In this document: positions 11,700 through 24,284 of the stretch, in pieces
How positions within the stretch are numbered: position 1 is the stretch's first letter
Layout: every line of letters starts with the position of its first letter
Assembly (NCBI GenBank): GCA_023630585.1
Contig: CM042565.1
Location: forward strand, 10,415,513-10,479,512
Reading direction: 5' to 3'
Source: Cranoglanis bouderius
Lineage: Eukaryota > Chordata > Actinopteri > Siluriformes > Cranoglanididae
DNA length: 64,000 nt
Position numbers and translations under genes: made by a program
The notes under the pieces: model-generated
The model's database searches: none
What the model was told of the DNA's origin: nothing
What the model saw: only the letters and a program-made list of their open reading frames with translations

Positions 11700-11755
11700 C
11701 TTCATAGACTCCTGGGGGTCCCCAGACTCCACTTTGAGAACCACTGGTCTGAGCT
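11700..11755. repeat. Short hAT/MITE-like terminus
   Basis: GGGGTCCCCAGACTCCACTTTGAGAACCACTGGTCT resembles a common teleost repeat end. A shortened form, GACTGAGAAACGCTGGTCTAG, occurs at 13603-13625. The surrounding 11756-12404 is AT-rich without an identifiable feature. Confidence 0.4.
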
Positions 11756-12404
11756 ACCAATAGAAGGCACAGGATTACGTGACATTTGACAAGCCAAATG
11801 GAATATTTATGTTTGACCAAGTGTCCATTTAAAATACTGTCCTGCTCACATGAATTAATATAACGTCACCAGCCTAGTTGTACAGTCCAGATCACACTAA
11901 TTGATGACTGTAGTAATTTTCTTTATTAGGAGGTCTATCATCAGACGATCTTTATAATATAATCTGATGTGGAGAACATGTTACTGCACAGTCTTTCATA
12001 GAATTTAGCCAAGAATTTATTGGGATCATCTCGTACAGTGTGACAAGTAAAAAGAAGGTCGAAATCGCAGAGGCTTAAGTCATTTTTAAGACTAATGATT
12101 ACCAGGAGGGGGGGCTGTAGCTCTGTTGCACTGTCATACTAAACTAGATGCAAAATGGAGTATTTTCATATTCCGAACATTACATCGAACTAACAATAAA
12201 GATAAGTTTACATTGATTCTTTTGCCACATGCTTTAATCTAAAGCGACCAGTAGACATCAATAAAAGTTGTACATATGACTGAGAGCCACAACTGAAATA
12301 TGAGGGTTGAAATACGTACTAGTTCTCATGTGTGCTGCAGCAGTCTGTCCCAAAAGGACAAACTTGCAAAAGCGTGTCAATGTGTACATGACCTTTTCTT
12401 TTGG

Positions 12405-12690
12405 GTAGGTTTTTCATTCATTCATTTATTCATTTTCAGGGTTGTGGTAGATCAGGAGCCTATCCCAAGAACACTGGGCCTGAGGTGGGAATACACGCTG
12501 GATGGGACATCAATCTCAGAGATACACACAAACACATTCATACACTCATCCACACCTAGCACAGCAAGTTCACCTACTGGCATGTTTTTGGGAGGTAAGA
12601 GGAAACCAGAGAACCTGGAGGACAGTAGCCTGAGTTCAGGATCGAACCAGGGACCCTGGAGCTGTGAGGCAGCAATGTAATGCTGTAATG
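12405..12690 (-). mobile_element. tRNA-derived SINE copy
   Basis: TTCATTTTCAGGGTTGTGGTAGATC, GAGCCTATCCCAAGAACACTGG, GGCATGTTTTTGGGAGG and CAGGATCGAACCAGGGACCCTGG give a nearly full-length minus-strand copy; the last block is the reverse of the B-box region. The open frames across it are not genes. From 12691 to 13600 no gene or named repeat is seen apart from a T-run near 13040. Confidence 0.75.
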
Positions 12691-13599
12691 CTGGAGCTGA
12701 ATCAGCAATGCTATATATGCTTATAACTCCATCTTCCTCCATGGTTAAAACAAAAAAGAAGAAGAAGACGAATTTTGAATTGATGTAAGAGTAGATTAAG
12801 ATTGTCCTTGTTTCTCTAGTGTCCATTAAATGTTTAAAAAAAAAGAGTCTGTGCTGTCAGAGGAAGTGTTGTCATACCATAAGACAGTCAGTCTCACGAT
12901 GGCACACAGCTCCATTTCACAGTCGTCACACAATTTACCCATTCATATGTGATCTTATAAAAAACAAAGCAAATTTAAAAAGGCGGAAGGAGAAAATGTG
13001 CAAGAGTAAGTTTCATACCCAAAAGCACTATGTTCAATGTTTTTTTTTTTTTTTTTAATTTAAAAAAAGAGCACGGTATTCGTTTTAGAGGGGGTTGCTT
13101 TTTTTGTACCTCTCCTCACATATACGCCCATCACGTTTCGAGGGAAACCACCACAATCCCCCTCACATGACAGCAAAACACTTTCACACTGACTCATAAG
13201 AACAATTAAATGAGTAATCATTCTTTTGCATAAAGATCCCAAAGCTTATGGTATGATCCTGCCTCGAGTTCTCGATTGGACCTCCTTCGCAAAAGAAAGC
13301 GATTGATGATTTAAGGAAGAAGTTGTTATTTTCAGGGATGGCGTAAGTGCAAAAGGCCAACAGTCCTTAAAAGCGGCTTCAGTGGCTGATTTAGAAAAAT
13401 ATATATAGTTCAGTTTCCTTCTTACACCATCACACTACACTGAGGCACAGTTTTGTAGACAATTCTGGGTTGTTTATTGAAATGATATGAAACTTTTTGT
13501 TTATGTTTTTACAGTTTAAAGCTCTTTCTGGTTATTTGCTGCCTAATGCAGCTCATTGAACATTCTGTACTGTACATTTTAGCGGTTTATATGTTCTAA

Positions 13600-14080
13600 G
13601 GACCGGGACTGAGAAACGCTGGTCTAGGTCTAGGCCTGAGCAAATTCTTCACTCAAAGCTCAAACCTTTTCTCTCTTTTATTGATTTACAGGAAATTATT
13701 AATGAGTTCATCTTATACTGATTATTGCAACTCATTATACATTGAGGTCATTCAGTCCTTGTTGTCCCACCTGCAGTGCAGTGCACATTACACCAGATCT
13801 CACTTCACTCCACTGGCTCCTAGATCATTTTAGAGTTCAGTTTATTACGTGCTCTTAATGGTCTGGCTCTGAATTATATAGTTGAATTACTATCATCTTT
13901 GATTATGCAAAGATCCTTGATATTGTCTTCATAAAATCTGTTTTGCGGTTCCAAGGTCACAGTTAAAACTCCAGGGTGCCCAGGCATTTTCTACATCCCT
14001 AGACTTCATTAGACAAGGTGCCTTCATTTCCAAATTCAAAACTCGTCTTAAAACCTACTTGTGCTTGGTGGCATAAAAAA
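13600..14080 (+). mobile_element. L2-like LINE fragment, 3' part of reverse transcriptase ORF
   Basis: Plus-strand translation in broken frames recalls the L2/CR1 C-terminus: a YCNSLY-like motif near 13724, a segment for LH..S LHWLP near 13790, RALNGLALNY near 13850, and KTPGCPG..F then KTRLKTYL near 14035-14065. Frameshifts and stops are numerous, so it is an old dead copy. The 14081-15850 stretch after it is unassigned AT-rich sequence with an A-run at 15204. Confidence 0.6.
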
Positions 14081-15854
14081 ATGAATGTCCTTTTAGAACT
14101 CAAAGCAAAAGTACAGCAAAGTCATTAGCCTTAAATCACACACTGATTTCAATTACTGATGGTAAATTACTGCCCCTTTCACCAAAACATTAGCTAAGGC
14201 GAACGAACAACAGCTTTATTCCCTAAATCATCAAATGTTAGCTTAAAAATATTGCAACTCTGATGAGACATACAGAGTTATAGTTAGCTGTTACCAATCA
14301 AGTACATTATATTATCACCAGAAATAAATAATGGTTTCGGATCTATCTGTAAACTCATCTAAGTGTGTCATATTCAGAGCAATATTTTTTTATGCTTAGT
14401 CTTGCCTTATTAAAGACATTAAGCAACTTAGAATCAGCTATCTTGCAACATCCAACTGATCTTTTACTTTACTAAATGATGAAACTTTCATATCCATAAT
14501 TAGTAATCCCAAGAGAAAAGAAACACGAATGCTGAGTTTAGCAGAAATTTTATTGATTTTTGGCTTTAGGGTTGTTTTTTTTTTAATGTTTGAAGAGCCC
14601 TTGCACTGCTTTTTCAACGTGCATTTTGTTCATTCTCATGAGTTATTGGGTCTTTGGAAAATACTGTATATCTATATCTGTATATCTAATGTATATCTTT
14701 TTAAAAACAATATTAGCTTTTATGTGAAGACTAAAAAGAAGAGAAAAGAAAAGAAAAGAACGTATTCGTGCATGGCTGTGCTTGTGGGCTACAAGGTAAT
14801 CTGGCGGGAAAGTGGGGTCGTGAGTTTGTTTGCTTTAGGCTCTGTTGCACTTAACCACAAATACATAATTGATTCTTGGCGCTCAAAAGTTAGTCGTGCA
14901 CTTCAAAGTGCCTCTGTTTTGCACCCAGACCTGCAAAAACATACAGCAACCCACACTATAGCTCACACACCTCTATGGAGCCACTCATGATCTCCAAAAG
15001 GCCGCCTGTATTTAACACGCCTGGCTTAGTTATGAGGAAAAGTAGATTTTTGTACTTTTTGTTGCATTAAATCACTCTTTATCTGACTAACTCTTTCTTC
15101 ACTTCAAGCCGGTAATCTCTGGTTGTTACACAGCCATCAGCCCACCTGCTGTTGGTGAATTTGGATGATCTGAAGCATTACAAGCCAACTGAGAACATTT
15201 CTGAAAAAAAAAAAAAAAAACAGTGTTATGTGTTAAGCATCAATGATAACCAAATGAGCGAGGCCTGTGTGCCTGACTGTAGCTCAGATCAGGTGTCTAC
15301 TTCCTGTTTCTGTCTTAACCATCACAGTTTTATTTCTCCGAACTCTAAGCTAGCCTGGCAATGAAGCAGAATTTCCTAAGCCATCAACTATTGATTTTAC
15401 TGTTGAGATATTACTCACGTTTCTGTGATTTTCCATTTTCTTGTGGGTTTTGTGCTTTTGGTGAATGTTTTTTACAACACAAAATCTGATCTGAATATGC
15501 AACAAAATAACAGCGATTTAAATTCTAAAGACAAAAGAGTAAATCGAGCACCATACACTATCAGAAATAAAGGTACCAAACTTTTCCTTGTCGCATATTT
15601 TGTACATTTAGTATGTACCTTTTACCTTTACAAATAAAATACTTAAAATATACACAGTAATTGCACTGTAAGTATTCTCATAAAAGGTCAACCATGCTGC
15701 CATTATAAACACATAGCTTGGTTTGCTTTTAATCACATTTTACTGGCTAATAACTGCTATGGCATGAAACAAGATTACCCAATCAGGGTCATGTATTTTG
15801 CTTATTTCTGTCACTAGCAAGCTACTAGCAAGGTAGGCCTGGTCTATGCAAACA

Positions 15855-16085
15855 ATTTCAAACTTTGCTGCATTCACACATCACTTCCCGTATCCACTGC
15901 TGATGTGGACAGAGGTTTTTCAAGACTTGAAAGAATTAAGAACAAATTGCACAGCACCATGGCAAAAAAAAAAGGAAAGAAGACGATATTAAAGGATTAA
16001 CATTGCTGAATGAGCTCAGGGATATCGAGGTGAAAGCTGGTGAAGTGCTGGAGGTTTTAATGCAGATAAAAAGAAGGATATGTCC
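15855..16085 (+). pseudogene. hAT transposase C-terminal fragment
   Basis: The frame starting near 15887 reads VSTADVDRGFSRLERIKNKL, then HSTMA, the hAT dimerisation region (family pattern SxxxERxFSxLKxIKxxLRSxM). An A-run at 15963-15972 breaks the frame, after which GLTLLNELRDIE-like codons follow. No terminal repeats were located. It is a decayed hAT relic. Confidence 0.65.
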
Positions 16086-16369
16086 CCATATTACTAGCTT
16101 GCTATTTTGGTCATTTTCACTGGAACGGTCATAAAGATATTTTATTAATGCTATTAATATAAATCAGATGATGGTCAATAGTGTTTTAAATAATTAAATG
16201 ACAAATAGCACCACCACTCCAAATACCGTCTGGCATTCACTCAAAATGTACAGATCACACAGTAATGCTATTTAGCATATTTCCTCATCCCCCCCTGAAA
16301 TGAATGAAATGCCAGTACATAGCAAGGTACCCCGTACTAGAACCCCTAATGAACCAAATACTTCTTGAG

Positions 16370-16735
16370 GATCACGTTTCTAAGAGTGCACTGGTTGCTT
16401 CAACATAGTATGCTAGTAGGAGACAATAGTACACTACAGATAAAGGGATAAAGGTCAAGAAACACATCAGTGTTCTTCTGAAAGCAAAAAAAGGGCTTTC
16501 ATTGGCGCCCCATTCTTCTAATAGATTTTTGGTGTTTTGTTGATGGTGGTTGTCTAAAACATCACTCAAGTCAGTTGAGATCTGGTGACTATGAAGACCA
16601 TAAGATATGATTTACATCATTTTCATCCTCATCAAACCATTCAGTAAGCCATGTGGCCATGTGGATTTACTGAAAGAGACCACAGCCATCAGGTAGAAAT
16701 GTTGGTGGCTGCACCTATCATGGATAAACCTCTAG
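16370..16735 (-). mobile_element. Degenerate Tc1/mariner-like relic (family C)
   Basis: The string TTGAGATCTGGTGACTATGAAGACCATAAGATATGATTTACATCATTTTCATCCTCATCAAACC, here given in part, closely resembles GTTGAGATTTGATGACTTTTAAGGCC near 24435. Both match a type of teleost transposon I know in reverse orientation. No intact frame remains. Confidence 0.4.
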
Positions 16736-16835
16736 AAGACTTTTAGCTCCAGATGGGATGACATCTTAACATGCCATGTGGCCAGTGTGTAACTTCTCCA
16801 TGTCTGTCTGGAAAAAAAAACAAGCAGATTTGTAG

Positions 16836-17130
16836 GAGAGCACAGTGGCTTAGTGGTTAGCAAGTTTGCCTCACACCTCTGGGGTTGGGGGTTGAAATCC
16901 TGCTTCTGCCCTGTGTGTGAGGAGTTTGCATGTTCTCCCCGTGCCTCAGGGTTTCCTCCAGGTAGTCCGGTTTCCTCCCCCAGACCATGCGTTGTAGGCT
17001 GATTGGCATTTCCAATTGTGTACAATTGTGCCCGTCCAGGGTGTCCCCATCTTGTGCCCCAAGCTCCCTGGGATAGTCTCCTGTGACCCTGTGTAGGATA
17101 AGCAGTATGGAAAATGGATGGATGGATTTG
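16836..17130 (+). mobile_element. tRNA-derived SINE, second subfamily
   Basis: Begins with an A-box-like AGTGGCTTAGTGGTTAGC and a B-box-like GGGGTTGAAATCC, the internal RNA polymerase III promoter of a tRNA-derived SINE. The body contains GCATGTTCTCCCCGTGCC, GGCTGATTGGCATTTCC and a tail GGATAAGCAGTATGGAAAATGG with ATGG repeats. A related copy lies reversed at 55683-55945. The interval 17131-18117 has only a short TG microsatellite at 17541-17557 and a T-run at 17814. Confidence 0.75.
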
Positions 17131-18117
17131 TCCACTCATGCTGGAGATATTTAAGAAAAACCCATTTTGTGGCATATAAAATGAATTCAGAAATCTGTTT
17201 TTAATATTTGTAATATTATATGCTAAATTTGTTTGTACGATTGTGAGAAATCATGGGTGAAGCCTAATTATTTTACATTATTATTAATTATTAATTGTAG
17301 AGACAGGCTTTCAGACTGTTAATGAATTGCAATTGTTGCATACAGACATTATTCTTTTTAAAATCACAGAATTATAGTTAAACCATAGTAACCATATACC
17401 ATACAAAAAGTCATCATGATACTATTATATAACAAAAAATGAAAACAATAAAACAAACCAACATAAAAAAAGATGTCTTTATAAACTCAGCATTATCAAT
17501 CAATTACGATGCACGTTTAAACGTGTGATTGTTCTCTCTCTGTGTGTGTGTGTGTGTAATGGATATCCAATGATCTAGTGTCATTACTTAATATTCTCCT
17601 AGCTATCTTTAAAGGTAATGTGATCCACACAATGGTACAATCGTGACACTGTGCCACATAACTTGGTAACACAGGACTCAGTGAAAATATACAGTATTTG
17701 CTGAGGATATGGGGAAACTAGGACATGGTAAAAGAATCAAACGTGCATGATGTTATGTGGGAAGTATAAAGTCTGTAAAAATCATCGAGTGATTTAACTG
17801 AAAACAAACAAACTTTTTTTTTCTTTTTTTTTTTTTACAATTGTGCTGATTCTCATCTACTCTATCAATTCATCTATCAATCTAAAGTAGAAAGCACGAA
17901 CCGTTAAAACAGCGACCCTCGAGGGACCCCTTTTACTAAGAGTGCAATATTTCAACCATAGTACATGTTTATGTCTTGAGTCATCAGTTTAGTCAACTTT
18001 AGTTTACTGGAAAAATGATTCATTTAAACAAGTTAGCATACAAGTCATTTCAACTCCACGGCTAGTCATAGGCTAATCATTTTGGATTTCATCTCATAGA
18101 ACAGGAACAAAGTTAGA

Positions 18118-19722
18118 TACAGTGCCCTCTACTAATACTGGCACCCTTGGTAAATATGAGTAAAGAAGGCTGTAGAAAAATTGTCTTTATTGTTTAACCT
18201 TTTGATCTTTTGTTAAAAAAATTCACAAAAATACTCTGCTCTCATGGATATCAAACAATTGCAAACAAAACACATGTTTATCAAAAAAAAAAAAAAAACT
18301 GTTAAATATATGTGTGCAACAATTATTGGCACCACTATGAATTCATATGAGAGAAATATATTTGAAGTATATTCCCACTGATATTTTACATTTTTTTTAG
18401 TACACCTGGGTGACTAGGAAGAGGAAATTGTTCAACCATGACTTCCTGTTTCACAGGGGTATAAATATGAGGTCAAAAACACATAGGCCAAATTCCCTTA
18501 GTCATTCATAACAATGGCTTAGACCAAGGAATATAGCTGTGATGTGCAGCAAAAGGTTGTTGAGCTTCACAAAATGGGAAGTGGCTATAAGAAAATAGCA
18601 CAAGCATTGAAAATGCCCATTTCCACCATCAGGGCAATAATTAAGAAGTTCCAGTCAACTGGAAATGTTATGAATCAACCTGGAATTGGACGCATGTCTA
18701 TATTGTCTCAACACACTGTGAAGAGGATGGTTCGAGTGGCCAAAAAATCTACAAGGATCATAGCTGGAGAATTGCAGAAGTTAGTTGCGTCTTGGGGTCA
18801 GAAAGTCTCCAAAACTACAATCCGTAGTCACCTACAGCACCACAAGTTGTTTGGAAGGGTTTCAAGAAAAAAGCCTCTACTCTCATCCAAAAACAAACTC
18901 AAGAGTCTTCAGTTTGCCAGACACTACTGGAACTTCAAATGGGATCGGGTTCTATGGTCAGATGAAACCAAAATAGAGCTTTTTGGCAATAACACCAGGG
19001 GTGGTTTTGGCGCACACAGAGAGGTAGCCATATGGAAAAGTACCTCATGCCCACGGTTAAATATGGTGGTGATTCTTTAATGTTTTGCAGCTGTTTTTCT
19101 GCCAGAGGACCTGGACATTTTGTTAGGATACATGGCATCATGAACTCTATCAAATATCAACAGATATTAAATGAAAACCTGACTGTCTCTGCCAGAAAGC
19201 TTAAAATGGGCCGTGGTTGGATCTTCCAGCAGGACAATGATCCAAAACATACATCAAAATCAACAAAAAAATGGTTTACTGACCACAAAATCAAGGTCCT
19301 GCCATGGCCATCCCAGTCCCCTGACTTGAAACCCATAGAAAACCTGTGGGGTGAACTGAAGAGGAGAGTCCACCAGTGTGGACCTCAAAATTTGAAGTAT
19401 CTGAAGAGATTCTGTATGGAGGAATGGTCTCAGATCCCTTGCCATGTATTCTCCAACCTCATCAGGCATTATAGGAGAAAACTCAGAGCTGTTATCTGTG
19501 GCAAAGGGAGGTAGCAAGTATTGACTAAAAGGGTGCCAATAATTTTTTTTTGGATAAATCTGTGTTTTGTTTGCAATTGTTTGATATCCATGAGAGCAGA
19601 GTATTTTTGTGAATTTTTTTTTAACAAAAGATCAAAAGGTTAAACAATAAAGACAAATTTTCACAGCCTTCTTCGCTCATATTTACCAAGGGTGCCAATA
19701 GTAGTGGAGGGCTCAGTGTGTA
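18118..19722 (+). mobile_element. Full-length Tc1 transposon
   Basis: Long inverted repeats of about 160 bp (18118-18275 and 19563-19722) begin TACAGTGCCCTCTACTAATA and share the block CTCATGGATATCAAACAATTGCAAACAAA in inverted form. The element is about 1.6 kb, the normal size for Tc1, and carries one transposase gene on the plus strand. It is the least decayed Tc1 in the window. Its right end passes into a short TATATATA tract, where another Tc1 begins. Confidence 0.92.
18514..19516 (+). pseudogene. Tc1 transposase, one early stop and one frameshift
   Basis: The gene starts ATG GCT TAG at 18514, so codon 3 is a stop. The frame continues from 18523 through the paired-type helix-turn-helix (VVELHKMGSGYKKIAQALKM, then STIRAIIKKF) to WSDETKIELFG with the first catalytic aspartate. 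A frameshift between about 18990 and 19040 moves to the frame holding VKYGGDSLMF, the second aspartate in QQDNDPKHTS and the glutamate of the PIENLWGELKRRV block. All three DDE residues are therefore present, in two frames. The expected length of about 335 codons is preserved. Transposase cuts and rejoins the element at TA sites. Confidence 0.9.
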
Positions 19723-19725
19723 TAT

Positions 19726-21206
19726 ATATGGTGGATATAGAAAAGAATCACCCCCCTTTAAAATAATCACATTTTTTTGCTTTTCAGCCTGAAATGAAGA
19801 CGGACACAGTTTTTGTTTTATCCAGCTGTATTTACTCAGTACAACTTATAACATCCAAGTGAAAGATATAACACCAACATGTCATAAATTAAAAAAAAAA
19901 AAATTAAAAAACAGAATCACTGAGTTGGAAAAAGGATCACCCCCTGTTTTGATTAACCACCTTTTGCTTTAATTACAGCCTTTAGTCTGTTGGGATATGT
20001 CTCTACTAACTTTGCACATCTAGACTTTGTAATATCTGCCCACCCTTCTTTGAAGAACTGCTCAAGTTCAGTTAAATTTGATGGTGACCGTTTGTGGACT
20101 GCAGTCTTCAAGTCATTCCACAGATTTTCAATGGGGTTTAAGTCTGGGCTCTGACTAGGCCATGCAAGGACATTCACCTTTTTCTGCTTCAACCACTGTG
20201 TGGTCAGTTTTGCTGTGTGCTTTGGGTCATTGTCATGTTGGAAGGAAAACTTTCTTCTCATTGACAACTTTCTGGCAGAGGGAAGGAGATTTTCCTCAAG
20301 AATTTGACGGTATGACCAGTCCCTGCTGCAGAGAAACACCCCCACTGAGCTGTATTGGATTTCTGCCAGACATATCGTTTGGTGTTGAGGCCAAATAATT
20401 CAATTTTAGTTTCATCTGACCTGAATCTTCAAGGTGCGTTTTGGCAAAGCTCAGTCGTGACTGCATGTGGCCTTTCTTGAGGAGTGGCTTTTTTCTTGCA
20501 ACTCTCCCATACAAGCCACATTTGTGGAGAATTTGTGATATTGATGTCACATGCACACAGTGACCACTCTTTGTCATAAAATCAACTGCTTCAAAGTTGC
20601 TGTAGGCCTCTGACCAGTTTCCTCCTGGTTCTTTCGTCCAGTTTGGAGCGACGTCCTGATCCAGGGAGGGTCTGTGTTGTACCAAATACCTTCCACTTCT
20701 TAATAATAGAGTGCTTCTAGGCATTGATAAAGCCTTTGAAATTTTTTTGTATCCATCTCCTGACTTGTCCACAACTTTATCCCGGAGATCTTTTAACAGT
20801 GCCTTGCCACCCATAGTTGATTGTTTGCTTCAGTTGTACTACCAAGGACTGAAATGCTCCAGGAAAGCTCTTTTCATGCTGAGCTAATCAAAATGACCAC
20901 ATCTGATCACAGTTCAAAGTCAAATGGCTTTGTGTGCCATTGAGAAGGTGATTAAATACACCTGATTGCGTTTATAAGTCATTTTTAGGAGGGGGGTGAT
21001 CCTTATTCCAACTCAGTGATTCTGTTTTTTAATTTTTCTATTTTTTTCTGACATGTTGGTGTTATATCTTTCACTTGGGTGTTATAAGTTGCACTGAGTA
21101 AATACAGCTGGATAAAACAAAAACTGTGTCCGTCTTTATTTCAGGCTGAAAAGCAACAAAATGTGATTATTTTAAAGAGGGGTGAATCTTTTCTATACCC
21201 GCTGTA
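19726..21206 (-). mobile_element. Full-length Tc1 transposon, same family as 95-1153
   Basis: Inverted repeats of about 155 bp (19726-19882 and 21052-21206) share AAGAATCACCCC, CCTGAAATGAAGACGGACACAG and ATAACACCAACATGTCA. It starts four bases after the end of the preceding, unrelated Tc1, probably by insertion into the TATATATA at that end. The outer bases of the left repeat are altered (TATATGGTGGATATAG instead of TACAGTGGGTATAG). Confidence 0.9.
19953..20814 (-). pseudogene. Tc1 transposase, multiple frameshifts
   Basis: ATG at 20814 opens MGGKALLKDLRDKVVDKSGD with the helix-turn-helix GYKKISKALSMPRST. After small deletions the frame changes near 20430; in the shifted frame SDETKIELFGLNT holds the first catalytic aspartate. 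The 3' frame (20345-19953) carries FQHDNDPKHTAK with the second aspartate and PSQSPDLNPIENLWNDLK with the glutamate, ending VIKAKGG. The protein is dead but all three catalytic blocks remain. Confidence 0.88.
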
Positions 21207-21902
21207 TTTAGATTCATGGAAAAATTATACAGATCTTCACATATGCACACATATTGTATTGACAACTATAAAAAGTTTAGTTCTAATAGTGACTAAGCTA
21301 ACATGCTAATACAGGTCATGTTCTGTCTGCTTTCTCAGTTTAGCAGCAGTGCTGTTGATTAGCCTTATGAACAGACTCCTCCTAAAATAAATAAATAAAT
21401 AAAAAAACCTTCTCGTGTGTCACCGTCTCCCACAGGCCACATGGCTGTAAAGCGCTCCGCTATTGGTTGACACTGTAGACTGTTTTGCCCTTATTTGGAA
21501 ACGTATGTGCCAAGACCAATGTGACTGGGGCGATCATTTTAAAGAAGCGACGAACAGAGAATGAGGACATTGTCTTGCGTTTCACACATTCACAGTTGCA
21601 GCATGTGCACAACAGCCTACACACATACACACACGTCACAGAAACGAGAAGATCAGAGCGGCCATTTCGGAAATAAGCAAGCCTTCATCTGAGTTATGTT
21701 CTGTGTTTCGGGGTACAAAAAAAAAAGAAAAAAAAAAGAAAGGACATAAAGCAGGAGAGATGAAGTGAAAGGGAGGGGAAGTAGCTGCTGACCCTGATAA
21801 GGTCTATCAGTTTAGCCAGAGTGGCCTTTTCGAGTCAGCCAATGAGCTTTGAGCTTGCAACCCAGGCAGTGATCATATCCTCTCTGACACTGCAGCAGCA
21901 TC

Positions 21903-21954
<52 letters not shown>

Positions 21955-22740
21955 AACTGCCACCCTATATCTTCTCACCCTAATACATGCCATAAACTTA
22001 AATAGACCTACACATCATCAGCCATGCTTTTTTTTTTTGTATAACACACAATGCTGCTGCTTTTTTTTTTTTAACGTGACCATTTTAGCCTGTTAAATAT
22101 GTATCACTGTGTACAGCCCAGAAAGCATCTGACTCATCTTCTCATTCTTTTAAAGCAAGGCCTGGACAGGTTTCAACATCATTCTGCTAGTGCACATTTA
22201 TGTTAACTTCTTTTGGTTAAATGTTATAAGAGCTGATCATTTAGCATTAATGAAAAAGGATTTCTTCTTGCTTCCTCTCTAACTGACTTTTATACTCTTA
22301 CAGGCAGGAAATGTAAGAATGCACATCCTATAGTGCTTGAATTAACCTTATCAAATGACGCCTGAAGCCATTCCTTTACCAAAACATTTAGACAGATATA
22401 CCGTAATTTTACACAACTAATCTTTCTGCATCAGAGATTATTTCACTTTCCACATCAAACACAGACACCTAAGCAACCGCTTGCGTGCCTCATTAGCGTA
22501 GTGCAGCTTGTAATTAACACTAGGTAGCCCTTTCAACCGAAACATGGCGGTCATCTGCATATTTGGAAGTGCTGTAGTAAAAAACTTGTAGGTCAGCGAC
22601 ATGCAAGTGTGTCATAGCGAAACCAAACAGGACGAGACTAAGCGCTCGCAGAAAGATCTCATCTCTCTCACCACACCTTTTTCCACCCGACTTTTGTGCT
22701 AAAGCTGTACCACTCTGACCACATACACACCACACAAACA
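21207..22740. other. Intergenic DNA, no gene seen
   Basis: No exon-like coding stretch or named repeat except the CA microsatellite at 21903-21951 and short T-runs near 22030 and 22063. Short open frames here have no recognisable domain. Confidence 0.4.
21903..21951. repeat. (CA)n microsatellite
   Basis: About 24 uninterrupted CA units in intergenic DNA. Confidence 0.95.
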
Positions 22741-22744
22741 CACA

Positions 22745-23075
22745 TACACATTACACACACACACATTACACACACGCACCCACAGGACCTTATGAGGACC
22801 TTCCATGAACATAGTTTTTAATGAAGATAATTAATGCTATGCTATACCTCAATCTAACACTAACCTTAACCTCAGTAACCAAAAGGAAACAGTTTGGCGC
22901 TTTTTGTTTTTAAAATTAATGCAGCAGGGCTTTTTTTTTTTTTAATTATTATTAAAACAAACAAAATAAGACGTTTTCCTTGTGGGGACCAGTCTGACAT
23001 TTGGTCCCCACCAAGATATAAAAACATGGTGCCACGCACACACACACACACCGAAAAAAAAAACTTCCCACCTTA
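22745..23075. repeat. Interspersed teleost repeat with CA-rich ends
   Basis: Contains GGACCTTATGAGGACCTTCC, CACTAACCTTAACCTCAGTAACC and TCCTTGTGGGGACCAG..TTTGGTCCCCACCAAGATATAAAAAC followed by CA repeats. This order of blocks is one I recognise from many fish genomes, though not by family name. The following 23076-24280 has no identified gene. Confidence 0.55.
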
Positions 23076-24284
23076 ACCCACACCTTGTCAGGGTAGCATC
23101 TCCATGGTTACAGGAGAGAGTGTTCTCATAGGGAAGGGGGAATTGAAACCTTGTCTGGCCTTGTTCCAGATTCAAAGCAAGAGAAAAGCCACCTCTTTGG
23201 AGACGGAATAAAATGGACAAACGATAGATCTGTCTATCAGTTATTATATTTTGAACGTTATTTCTTAGTGATGGCCAAACAGGAGTGATTTTATGTTAAG
23301 TGGGTCATGTCCTTCAAGGGTAGTCTGAGAAGTCAGCTTCTGAGCTGTGGACACAGTGCACTACAGATACACGTCTTAATGTCAAGAGACAACTTGCTTT
23401 TCTTCTGCAATTCACAAAGGACCTTAATTAGCTTTTGTTTTAAGCAGTGATCCATTACATCTGTTTTTTTTTCATGTGCTGTTTTTGAGCTTGCAGTGAC
23501 TAAAAGAACGAAAAGGTTTTTTGTGTGAATTTCCCTGTTGCACTTTTTGTGGTTGACCCATCCCCCACTTCCCTCTGCACTCACTCACTTGCTCGCTCTG
23601 TCGCTCTCTCTCTCTCATGTTGTCTCTTAGGGTCGAGGCCTACTAAGATGAAGAAGAAAGATGGAGGAAGCCTTAGTTATAGGCATAAATGTTTCACTCA
23701 ACATCTGTAATTGAATAGGAGATGTAATATGTCGGAACTTACGAATGCACAAAACTATAAAGCACTCCGAGTTCAGTCTGTGCAAAGACTAAAACATTAG
23801 TTGTTCAGAAATCCAAATCAGCAGCATCACTGAAGATTTGGTGACAACGTTATCGAACAAGCTCTGATCTGAGAAAACTGAGAAATGTAATGATATGAAA
23901 TGATGCATTTCCTTCTGCTGAGTCATCTGTTGATCCATCTGATTTAGAACTGAACAAGAGGAAGATTGATTATGTTATACAGAGTACTGTTGCTCTTCTA
24001 TTTGTGCCTTATTTGAAATGCAATCAAATGCTTTGGTAGATAAGGAACTGTGATATTTGATGTCAGTGCAGCGCTTTGCACAGGAAATCACACAGTCGAG
24101 TGAGTTGTTCTGCAGAAGGGTACTTCCTGTGCTACATCTGATCATATCCACGACCTTTCTCTTTATGAGGTGCACTATTTTAAAAGAACATTACGTTTAT
24201 AATTTTTTTTTTTTGTTGAGCTTATAGATATAAACAGATTGTACTCTCATGTAGGTGGGTGAGAAATGAAAGAAAAGAAAAACA

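Noticed and set aside
16732..17175. 147-codon minus-strand frame
   Set aside because: It covers a tRNA-derived SINE and matches the same repeat elsewhere in the window.
21485..21676. 63-codon plus-strand frame near a possible open-chromatin region
   Set aside because: No domain, no splice context and no known family; length is expected by chance.
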